From Fimbriimonas planktonicus (GTDB lineage: Bacteria > Armatimonadota > Fimbriimonadia > Fimbriimonadales > Fimbriimonadaceae), in the NCBI GenBank assembly GCA_965234685.1, contig OZ248539.1, forward strand, positions 1,860,001 through 1,924,000: 64,000 nucleotides of DNA. The letters run 5' to 3'. Every line of letters begins with the position of its first letter. Position 1 is the stretch's first letter. Made by a program: the position numbers and the translations under genes. The notes beneath the pieces are model-generated. The model did no database searches, had not been told where the DNA came from, and saw only the letters and a program-made list of their open reading frames with translations. Of the stretch, positions 1 to 6,439 are shown piece by piece.

Positions 1-1
1 T

Positions 2-277
2 GCCGAGCCTCAGCCGAGCCAACGAATCCTGCTACTCAACCAATCAGGAGAGCAATGGGAGATCGCCGGAAAGGCCGAACGAGACTCCCAAAAGCGAACT
101 GAGTACTTGAACCAGGCCGCCCTCGTGTACTTCACCGCCGCCACCGAAACCAAAAACCTCGGCGACCCAAGCCAGTACTCGCGCGCAAGACAAACTCTGT
201 ATGCCGCCCAGCGCGTCGTAACGCCCCAAAGCGACCTAGCCGGCCAAATCCAGTCGCTCCTCACTACGCTCCAGTAA
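2..277 (+). CDS. C-terminal fragment of an unidentified protein
   Basis: An open frame enters from the left edge and ends at TAA (275-277), giving 91 residues with no start inside the window. The fragment is hydrophilic, rich in Gln, Ala and Thr, and looks helical (for example YLNQAALVYFTAATETKN and QYSRARQTLYAAQRVV), as in TPR-like or coiled scaffolds. I do not recognise a family. It converges on the SDR gene with only five bases between the stops. Codon use matches the neighbourhood, so I take it as the real end of a gene rather than noise. Confidence 0.6.
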   Translation, partial: AEPQPSQRILLLNQSGEQWEIAGKAERDSQKRTEYLNQAALVYFTAATETKNLGDPSQYSRARQTLYAAQRVVTPQSDLAGQIQSLLTTLQ

Positions 278-282
278 GGGAA

Positions 283-1062
283 CTAGCCCGCCGACCGCGT
301 CAACGCGCCGTCGACCAGCAAGTTCACGCCCGAGATGTAGCCGCTATCCACACCGCACAGCATCACAATCGGCGCCGCGATCTCTCTCGGGTCCGCAAGC
401 CGACCCATCGGAACCTCTGCCGCCTGCTTCTCGAGCGCCTCTTCCGGCGTAATGTTCTCCCGCTTCGCCCGAACATCGGCCAGATGCCGTTGCCGATCCG
501 TTAAGGTATGACCCGGCAAAACTGCATTAACCGTTACACCGGATGGAGCCAACTGCCGAGCCTGCAGCCGAGTCAAGTTCAAGAGCCCACCACGCAGAGT
601 GCTCGAGACCGCGAGAATGTCCGATGCCTCTTTTGCCACCAACGAAGTCACGTGAACAATCCGTCCCCACTTCGCCTCCACCATTCCCGGTGAGACCAAG
701 TTCACGAGCCGCACTACGTTCATCAACGTCGACTCGAACCCACTCTGCCACTGCTCCTCGCTCAAGTCCGACAACAATCCCGCCGGCGGACCGCCCGTAT
801 TCGTGATCAAAATCTCCGGCGTGCCGAGGTCTTGCTGAGTCTGTTCCAACCACCAAGCCAAGTCCTCTGCATCCGCCACGTCCACAACATAAGACCGCGA
901 CTCGCCCTGAATCTCCGCCTCCGCTGCCTCAAGCGTCTCCTCGGTCCGGCCACAAATCGAAACCCGGCAACCTTCCTCCGCCAGCAGCTTCGCCGTCGCC
1001 AGCCCAATGCCCTTACTCGCCGCTGCGACCATCGCAACCTTTCCTGCAATCCCTAGATTCAT
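283..1062 (-). CDS. SDR-family oxidoreductase, FabG-like, with non-canonical active site
   Basis: 259 residues, the usual length of classical short-chain dehydrogenases. The N-terminal Rossmann motif reads AAASKGIG (residues 13-20), followed by CGRT and an NTGG segment near 88-91, so NAD(P) binding is expected. The C-terminus (SGVNLLVDGA) is typical. Position 140 in HVTS supplies the catalytic serine, but the YxxxK pair is replaced by SxxxR (Ser153, Arg157 in AVSSTLRGG). Such SDR subgroups exist and their chemistry is poorly known. A longer frame upstream to 1215 would run through the terminator of the next gene, so the ATG at 1062 is preferred. Substrate unknown. Confidence 0.85.
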   Translation of the reverse strand: MNLGIAGKVAMVAAASKGIGLATAKLLAEEGCRVSICGRTEETLEAAEAEIQGESRSYVVDVADAEDLAWWLEQTQQDLGTPEILITNTGGPPAGLLSDLSEEQWQSGFESTLMNVVRLVNLVSPGMVEAKWGRIVHVTSLVAKEASDILAVSSTLRGGLLNLTRLQARQLAPSGVTVNAVLPGHTLTDRQRHLADVRAKRENITPEEALEKQAAEVPMGRLADPREIAAPIVMLCGVDSGYISGVNLLVDGALTRSAG

Positions 1063-1093
1063 ATTCCGAGTATGACCAGACAGACAAACAAAA

Positions 1094-1121
1094 GCGGGCC
1101 AAGCGTCTCCGCTTGGCCCGC
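1094..1121 (-). terminator. Intrinsic terminator after the outer-membrane protein gene
   Basis: A perfect 12 bp stem (1094-1105 with 1110-1121, loop TCTC) lies just past the stop of the minus-strand gene at 1139. On the minus strand it is followed by a T-rich tract (TTTTGTTTGTCTG). It separates that gene from the SDR gene. Confidence 0.85.
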
Positions 1122-1138
1122 ACTCTGCTAACGAAAAG

Positions 1139-1816
1139 TTAGAATCGGAAGCCGACGGTAAGGCTGACCGAATCGGTCGAAACGCCGTCCACCTTCGGAC
1201 CAAAGTTGAGCGCAAGCTCCGCCGAAGTCAATGGATTGAACTTGTAGCCCGCAAGCACGCGACCACCGATCGAGAATCGAGTCTCATCGGCCATTCGGCT
1301 GCCGTTGGCATTAAATCGGACAGGATTAGCAGCCGCATTGCCACCGCTACCACCACCGTTGCCGCCGCCACCACCGGGGTTTGCTACTGGCGAACCAAAT
1401 CGGCCCTTAACTCGGACCAACTGTACGCCCGCGCCATAACCAGCATAAAAGCCGCGATCGGTTCCGCCAGCTGCGTCCAGAAGAACGCGCTCAACGAACT
1501 GAACGCCGAACACATCGCCGGTGCCCGAGCTGTTGCCCCGGTTAATTCGGCCCGTAAACTCAACAAAGGACTGAGCGTTGGACTTGAAAAGTCCACCAAC
1601 GTTCAGTTGTCGGCCGATACCGAACTCAATCCCGTTCTGGCTCGTGAGGTCCCGACCGGTCGTAGCCGAAAGGCTGTTAAATCCGAATCGAACGAGCCAC
1701 GGCTTTTCGACGGCGGCCTGAACGGCGGTAGGTGTAACTTCGGTTGCGCCGGCAACGGCTCCCAAGACAAGGGCGAGCGCACTAACGGCGAGTGCTCGGT
1801 GAAGGATATTTTGCAT
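1139..1816 (-). CDS. Small secreted outer-membrane beta-barrel-like protein
   Basis: 225 residues with a clear Sec signal peptide (about 1-24, ending AGATE). The mature part alternates polar and hydrophobic residues as in beta strands and ends in VGFRF, the terminal aromatic signature of BAM-assembled barrels. A glycine-rich stretch at residues 147-160 looks like a flexible loop. AGGAA sits eight bases before the ATG. Its own terminator follows. The exact family is not recognised; an OmpA/OmpW-like small barrel is the best guess. It supports a diderm envelope. Confidence 0.7.
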   Translation of the reverse strand: MQNILHRALAVSALALVLGAVAGATEVTPTAVQAAVEKPWLVRFGFNSLSATTGRDLTSQNGIEFGIGRQLNVGGLFKSNAQSFVEFTGRINRGNSSGTGDVFGVQFVERVLLDAAGGTDRGFYAGYGAGVQLVRVKGRFGSPVANPGGGGGNGGGSGGNAAANPVRFNANGSRMADETRFSIGGRVLAGYKFNPLTSAELALNFGPKVDGVSTDSVSLTVGFRF

Positions 1817-1867
1817 TGGATTGTTCCTACCAATCAGGTTCTAAGTCGCCTGATCAGAGATCGACAA

Positions 1868-3532
1868 TTAGTATAGGTCCGTCGAAAAATTTATGCCACC
1901 GTTTTTGATCAGCACGTGAACGAGGTACCTAGCGTCGCTGTCCGAGAGCGCGTGCGTTCGAGCCACCGCCGCCACGACCGAACCGAAAGTCGCCCCGGCT
2001 TTGCTCACCGCCTCAAGAGCCGTCGCAACCGCGGCCGTTTCAATCACCGGCGCCATCTCGTTGTAAAAGGATATCGGAACGCCGCGCTTCGCGGCCTTCC
2101 CGTTCAGCCCCAACTCCAACTTCCGATCGTCCTGAATCCGCCAAGTCGAGTAACCACCAAACGACTGCGCGTAAGGCGGAATCGGACTCCATCGATCCAC
2201 CGCCTCTCGTCGCGCGACTCTCGATTCCGCCGACTCAACCTGCGCAATCGACAACAATTCGAAAGAAAGCTCAACAAATCGCTCATAGACCGGCTTCATC
2301 GCAAACCGCGATGCCGACTTCCGCGCCCCATCCCCCAAGGTCGCCCGAAGCTCCGGCTGCGTCAACATCTGCCTCATCGCCGCGCTCAAAGCCACCTCAT
2401 CAATCACGGCCGACTGGCTGAACAACATATAGTTCGTGTCCAAATCCAACAAAGGCGAGACCGCCGAAACCCGATCGAGCTGCTCGCAGAAGTAAATCGG
2501 CACCAAAAGCCCGTTCTCCCCGTGCCGCACAATGTCCCGCGCGCCGTCCCAATCTGTCGAAATCACCGGCAACCCGCTCGCAATCGCCTCGACGAGCACA
2601 TTCCCAAATGCCTCCTGAATCGTGTCGCTCGGGAACAAGAATGCATCCGCCGCCTGATACGGCAAGTGCCGGAAGGTCAACGGAATTGCCCCTTCAAACC
2701 GAACTTGCCCGCTAATCCCCAACTCCGCCGCAATCGATCGCAAGTGGTCAACGTAGCCCGGCGCGTTCTCTTTGCCCGCAATGAGCAGAACGGCATCCTG
2801 AACCTTCGCCGCCGCAAAAGCCCGCAAAACTGGAATCAAGTCCGACTTTGCATGGGGCGAAATCCGCCCGAAGTACAGCAGCGTCGGCGCATCCGCCGGA
2901 ATCCGAAATGCCGCCTTCGCCTGCGCCCGAAGCTCGGCCGTCGCGGGCTGAAACTGGTCCAAATCCACCCCGTTCGGCACCGTCTCCATTCGGCAAGGAA
3001 CCTCTGCCCCCGGCACCAACGCCCGGAAAGACGCCTCATAAGCCGCCGTCGTAAAGCTGCTTGGCGAAACCACCGCGTCAAACTCCACCCGCCCCGCCTC
3101 GGCCAATCGCTGCAAAGGTCCCCAAACTTCTTTGATCCCGTGCGAACTACTGGTGCAATAAATCGCCGTCGGCCCGGCCGCAAACCGATCTCGCAAAGCC
3201 CGCTCCCTCGCCAAATTCACCGGGTCAAAACAGTGGTGAATCCGCGGATGCGGGTCCTTCCAAACCAGCGGCAAGCTCGTAAAGGGATAAAACCGCAGCA
3301 CCCCCTGCCCCCGCCGATGCGCCGGCAAAACGTTGTTCGCAATCTCCAACAGCTTCCCCGGCTCCGAAACCACCAGCGGATGCACAAAAACCTCCAGCGC
3401 CTCAACCCGCTCGTCATGCAGAATCCGCCGAAACCGATCCGGAAACTTAACCGCCGGCCCCACGAAGTTAGCCCCCTGCGCCGGGTCCAAAAACTCCAGG
3501 TTCTCCAAAATAATGGAAACGATCGGTCGCAT
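1868..3532 (-). CDS. GT4-type glycosyltransferase with C-terminal extension
   Basis: 554 residues. The C-terminal Rossmann half carries LLYFGRISPHAKSD and the E-x7-E motif in QEAFGNVLVEAIASGLPVI, both diagnostic of GT-B family 4 retaining glycosyltransferases that use nucleotide sugars. About 130 residues after the GT domain are extra and end in a compact helical region (SDARYLVHVLIKNGG) of unknown role. The ATG at 3532 is chosen over an upstream start at 3610 because the longer frame would run into tRNA-Ser. Likely cytoplasmic, in surface polysaccharide or glycoprotein synthesis; the acceptor is unknown. Confidence 0.85.
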   Translation of the reverse strand: MRPIVSIILENLEFLDPAQGANFVGPAVKFPDRFRRILHDERVEALEVFVHPLVVSEPGKLLEIANNVLPAHRRGQGVLRFYPFTSLPLVWKDPHPRIHHCFDPVNLARERALRDRFAAGPTAIYCTSSSHGIKEVWGPLQRLAEAGRVEFDAVVSPSSFTTAAYEASFRALVPGAEVPCRMETVPNGVDLDQFQPATAELRAQAKAAFRIPADAPTLLYFGRISPHAKSDLIPVLRAFAAAKVQDAVLLIAGKENAPGYVDHLRSIAAELGISGQVRFEGAIPLTFRHLPYQAADAFLFPSDTIQEAFGNVLVEAIASGLPVISTDWDGARDIVRHGENGLLVPIYFCEQLDRVSAVSPLLDLDTNYMLFSQSAVIDEVALSAAMRQMLTQPELRATLGDGARKSASRFAMKPVYERFVELSFELLSIAQVESAESRVARREAVDRWSPIPPYAQSFGGYSTWRIQDDRKLELGLNGKAAKRGVPISFYNEMAPVIETAAVATALEAVSKAGATFGSVVAAVARTHALSDSDARYLVHVLIKNGGINFSTDLY

Positions 3533-3582
3533 CACCCTACAATACTTCCCTGGCGTTTGCCAGTAAAATAATGAGTAACCGG

Positions 3583-3670
3583 GGAGAGGTGGTAGAGCGG
3601 TTGATTGCACCTGTCTTGAAAACAGGAGTGCCGAAAGGCATCAGGGGTTCGAATCCCCTCCTCTCCTCCA
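3583..3670 (+). tRNA. tRNA-Ser (anticodon TGA)
   Basis: Full cloverleaf of 88 nt with encoded CCA. The acceptor stem GGAGAGG pairs with CCTCTCC. The anticodon arm is CCTGT-CTTGAAA-ACAGG with TGA in the loop. A long class II variable arm (TGCC-GAAA-GGCA) is typical of serine tRNAs, and the T arm is AGGGG-TTCGAAT-CCCCT. The base before CCA is T3667, whereas bacterial tRNA-Ser normally has G there. It reads UCA and, by wobble, UCG codons. Confidence 0.95.
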
Positions 3671-3691
3671 GCAGAATCATTGTTGCGTGAA

Positions 3692-3719
3692 CCCCCTCTC
3701 CATTCCGATGGAGAGGGGG
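3692..3719. repeat. REP-like hairpin with CCATTCCGATGG apex
   Basis: Perfect 11 bp inverted repeat (CCCCCTCTCCA with TGGAGAGGGGG) around TTCCGA, directly downstream of tRNA-Ser and followed by a G-rich GCAGGGGGTGAGG tail. It lacks a T-run, so it is not a standard terminator. The apex CCATTCCGATGG recurs in the hairpin at 5772-5809, and the G-rich tail recurs near 4616, which suggests a dispersed element. Confidence 0.6.
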
Positions 3720-3743
3720 CAGGGGGTGAGGAAGTTGCACCGC

Positions 3744-4037
3744 ATGAATCGAGCCGCGCAAGCGCTGAATGATCATAGACAGGAAATCCTTTCGCTTGCC
3801 GAACGCTATCAACTGACTGGCGTAAAGGTATTCGGCTCCGTCGCCCGCGGTTCCGACGACGAATCGAGCGACTTAGACCTGCTTGTAGACGCTCCCGAAA
3901 GTGTGTCGCTGCTAACTCTCGGGGGCTTCCTTATGGACCTGCGAGATCTTCTCGGAGTTCCGGTAGACGTCACGACGGTCAAAATGCTCAAGCCAAGAAT
4001 CAGAGATCGCGTCCTCCGCGAGGCCGTGCAGCTTTAA
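3744..4037 (+). CDS. MNT-type minimal nucleotidyltransferase (MntA-like)
   Basis: 97 residues. The polymerase-beta-like core motif is intact: GSVARGSDDESSDLDLLV gives the helix-capping GS (31-32) and the two metal-binding aspartates (43 and 45). A third acidic position is likely Asp in VDVTTV. Proteins of this size are usually MntA antitoxins that AMPylate a partner HEPN RNase, or are stand-alone NTase domains. No HEPN gene follows: the next 600 bases are repeats. The ATG at 3744 is preferred because an earlier start at 3687 would be inside the REP-like hairpin. Function unproven. Confidence 0.8.
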   Translation: MNRAAQALNDHRQEILSLAERYQLTGVKVFGSVARGSDDESSDLDLLVDAPESVSLLTLGGFLMDLRDLLGVPVDVTTVKMLKPRIRDRVLREAVQL

Positions 4038-4087
4038 TCGAACCTAGCTGAACACGCAAACCTCGAACGGTTCAAGAGCCGCGTCCC

Positions 4088-4248
4088 GTAGCTCACCCGT
4101 CTCGGGTGAGTTCGAATAGCCGCAAATAAACAACCGGGCCACAATTCGAAATACCCCGGTAGGGGTCAAAGAAGGTAGCCAGGCATTGAAAATGCCTGGT
4201 GAGCCAACCCGACCCGCAAAAGTCCGAGGAGCGCAGCGACCCCCGCGC
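4088..4248. repeat. Hairpin-rich dispersed repeat, copy 1
   Basis: About 161 bp, nearly identical to 4371-4532. Three stems can be seen in order: CTCACCC/GGGTGAG around GTCTC; ACCCC/GGGGT around GGTA; and CCAGGCATT/AATGCCTGG around GAA. It has no convincing reading frame of its own; the ORFs across it are different in the two copies. The segment 4038-4657 contains no gene that I can support. Confidence 0.8.
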
Positions 4249-4370
4249 GGCCGCAAACCCCCGCTACTCCCAACGTCGTAGCGCACCCCCCATCAACCAA
4301 AGAGCCGTAGCCGCCCCAAAACAAACCCGAACCCCCGAACAAATCCGAACCAACCCGAACGCAGCGGAAA

Positions 4371-4532
4371 GTAGCTCTCACGTCTCGGGTGATTTCGAAT
4401 AGCCGCAATGAAGCAACCGAGACACAATTCGAAATACCCCGGTAGGGGTCAGAGAAGGTAGCCAGGCATTGAAAATGCCTGGTCCGCCAACCCGATCCGC
4501 AAAAGTCCGAGGAGCACAGCGACCCCCGCGCG
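4371..4532. repeat. Hairpin-rich dispersed repeat, copy 2
   Basis: Direct copy of 4088-4248, starting 283 bp further on. The ACCCC/GGGGT and CCAGGCATT/AATGCCTGG stems are conserved exactly, while the first stem has decayed (CTCTCACGTCTCGGGTGATT). Conservation of the stems with changes between them suggests that the structure, not a peptide, is what is kept. Confidence 0.8.
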
Positions 4533-4657
4533 AACGGAAACTTCCGATCTCGCACATTCTGTGGCGCAAGTCCCATCCCTTCGAGCACCAATCTCTTCAG
4601 CAGGCTCAAAGCCTAGGGGCAGGGGGTGATCCGTCAAGCCTAAACCCGCGTGAACCC

Positions 4658-4846
4658 CTACCGCGGAAAAACAAACACCCGAAGCACTGCGAAAATCCCA
4701 AAGCACAAGGCACCACACATGCCCGGCAAAAGGACTCGAAACTCCGGACTCAGATTCGGCAACCGACGAGAAATCGCGACCCCAAAAATCAGACCCACTA
4801 AACTCGAGCCCCAAAGCATCTGATTTAGCAAATCCTCGCCCGCCAT
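4658..4846 (-). CDS. Small two-TM membrane protein
   Basis: 62 residues, two hydrophobic segments (about 15-25 and 41-58). It starts two bases after the stop of the preceding membrane-protein gene and so is probably the last gene of that operon. No family recognised. Short length leaves some doubt, but the tight coupling and hydrophobic pattern support a real gene. Confidence 0.5.
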   Translation of the reverse strand: MAGEDLLNQMLWGSSLVGLIFGVAISRRLPNLSPEFRVLLPGMCGALCFGIFAVLRVFVFPR

Positions 4847-4848
4847 TC

Positions 4849-5184
4849 TTAGCCCGTCACCATCGAAGCGAACGCCTCCAGAATCGGTCGAGAACGCAGA
4901 GCCATCACGATCGCAATATGCCCTACCCCGGCCAGCGCGGCAAAAGAGATCGCTCCAAACTTGCCGAAACCAAGGGCCCTCGCCGTCTGATTAAATACGT
5001 GAATCAGCAACGACCCAGACAGTGCGAACACTAACCCCATCGAAGGCGCAAAGAACCAGCCTAGCGCATAAACGCCCAGCATAACAATCAGCGTCCCGCC
5101 GATCCACCTTGCCGTCGTAAGCGGCTTCTCCGCAACCTCCTCCACCGCCCTAGTACAGCACTTTGCAACAACCAATTGCAACAA
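4849..5184 (-). CDS. Membrane protein of unknown function
   Basis: 111 residues if the TTG at 5184 is used; there is no in-frame ATG near the start, and a GTG at 5145 is an alternative (GTGGAGGAGG). Three to four hydrophobic segments (about 28-45, 47-66, 80-98). Flanked by two other small membrane-protein genes on the same strand. No family recognised. Confidence 0.55.
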   Translation of the reverse strand: MLQLVVAKCCTRAVEEVAEKPLTTARWIGGTLIVMLGVYALGWFFAPSMGLVFALSGSLLIHVFNQTARALGFGKFGAISFAALAGVGHIAIVMALRSRPILEAFASMVTG

Positions 5185-5304
5185 CCAAGGTCAATTGACT
5201 TTCAAAGGAATCACCGCCGCGGAGCAAACCCAAAACCTCAACCGCCCCGCAACGTCTTGTGCTCGATCCAAAGCCATTCAAGGCAACCCAAAGCGTCCCC
5301 GACT

Positions 5305-5697
5305 TCAGCTCCGCCACCAAGGATCATTCCCCTCCGTCGCGCCATAAGCCGCGATGTACCGATTCCGCGACTCAACCACCAGCTCTCGCCAGGCAATCAT
5401 ACTCGCGAACATCGCCCAAGACCCCAGCGGCTTCTGCATCAAGAACGAAGGGTCATAAAAGAACCGAACCGCCACCAACCCAAGCCCAAGCGCCACCAGG
5501 CCAAACACCTGATTCAGCATCGCATCCCCGCGAATCGCGTCCCACCGACTCCAAGCCGCCCACCCCACCAGCCCAACCAACAAGGCCCAAGCCCAATACC
5601 GGTAAGCCTCTGGCGCATACGGCAAAAACAACCCCGTAATGCCGACGCAACAAACCACCAGCCCAAGCTTCATCCCCGGCAAAGCAAGCGTCTTCAT
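5305..5697 (-). CDS. Small multi-pass membrane protein
   Basis: 130 residues with about four hydrophobic segments (10-26, 33-49, 63-80, 91-104) and a polar C-terminus (ESRNRYIAAYG). The ATG at 5697 is chosen; the frame extends upstream to 5832 but that part is arginine-rich and crosses the hairpin at 5772-5809. First gene of a three-gene minus-strand membrane cluster. No family recognised. Confidence 0.6.
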   Translation of the reverse strand: MKTLALPGMKLGLVVCCVGITGLFLPYAPEAYRYWAWALLVGLVGWAAWSRWDAIRGDAMLNQVFGLVALGLGLVAVRFFYDPSFLMQKPLGSWAMFASMIAWRELVVESRNRYIAAYGATEGNDPWWRS

Positions 5698-5771
5698 GAC
5701 CGTACAACACCGCCATTCTATTATATGTTTACGAACAACCTTTGCCGAGGGCCAAGATTCCCGCCGAGTGC

Positions 5772-5809
5772 GCGAGCCCGTTTTCCATTCCGATGGGGAA
5801 CAGGCTCGC
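5772..5809. repeat. REP-like hairpin sharing the CCATTCCGATGG apex
   Basis: GCGAGCC (5772-5778) pairs with GGCTCGC (5803-5809). The inner part is a weaker stem closing on CCATTCCGATGG (5785-5796), the same apex as at 3692-3719. No T-run. It lies between the membrane-protein cluster and the gene remnant at 5853. Confidence 0.5.
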
Positions 5810-5852
5810 AATGCTGGGTCGTCCTCAAACAAACATTCAAAAGGCTAACTAG

Positions 5853-6122
5853 CTATTCTCGGGTCACCTCCGTCAAATGCACATGCACAACGTGACGCTC
5901 GTTACCGCAAAGCCGACTTAGATAGAAGACCACCTTCTGAACAGTGCCACTTACTTTTGCCGCCTTGTACACGGAATCATCGCCACGGCAGCCCTCGCTG
6001 GAAGCCTCCTCCTCCGAGCACTCGTACTCGTATTCAACTTGAGTTCCGATGGCCGGAATAACTGTCGATTCGAAGCAAGGTTGTGCTCTCGTCGAACTTG
6101 AAGCAGATCTCGTTTTTACTCT
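5853..6122 (-). pseudogene. Probable gene remnant without a usable start
   Basis: An open frame of 89 codons ends at TAG (5853-5855). Its composition looks coding: a run of acidic codons (EYEYECSEEE) and then GTVQKVVFYLSRLCGNERHV and VHLTEVTRE. A TGA at 6123-6125 closes it upstream and I find no ATG, GTG or TTG in frame, so it is either truncated at its 5' end, frameshifted, or begins at a rare codon. No family recognised. The stretch 6123-6439 contains only a hairpin and no other supported gene. Confidence 0.4.
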
Positions 6123-6198
6123 TCACATTGCTTAGTATGAGTCAAGGTTTTCGGATTTCCCGTTACCATTTGGTACCGAAGTGATTGAATTCGTTTGG

Positions 6199-6225
6199 TT
6201 CGGCCCACATCTGTTAAGGGCCGAA
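6199..6225. repeat. 8 bp hairpin downstream of the HEPN gene
   Basis: TTCGGCCC (6199-6206) and GGGCCGAA (6218-6225) form a perfect stem over an 11 nt loop. It lies 215 bases past the stop of the HEPN gene. There is no T-run on the minus-strand exit side, so I cannot call it an intrinsic terminator. Confidence 0.4.
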
Positions 6226-6439
6226 AAAGAGCTACTTACCCAAGCTCTCATTTGAACTCCGGTCATCTGAAATCTACGCGGCGGAGACTGAATCACGAAC
6301 CTACGTGCATGACAACGAAAACGTCGTCGAAATCCTGACTCAAACGTAACTGGAGCAAACATGCGGTCAGGTCTGATATCGAAACTCTACAGTTCAACTA
6401 GCCTTGAGAAACGGACAGCGATCGTATGGCTACGGCGGT

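Noticed and set aside
1916..3571. 551-codon open frame on the plus strand
   Set aside because: Exactly antisense to the glycosyltransferase gene and extremely rich in Arg, Asn and Pro; it is a codon-bias shadow.
4166..4609. 147-codon minus-strand frame and its relatives across the repeats
   Set aside because: The frames differ between the two repeat copies, so the repeat is not maintained as coding sequence.
6132..6362. 76-codon minus-strand frame upstream of the remnant at 5853
   Set aside because: Arg- and Ser-rich with no coding character, and it crosses the hairpin at 6199-6225. It is not in the same frame as the remnant.
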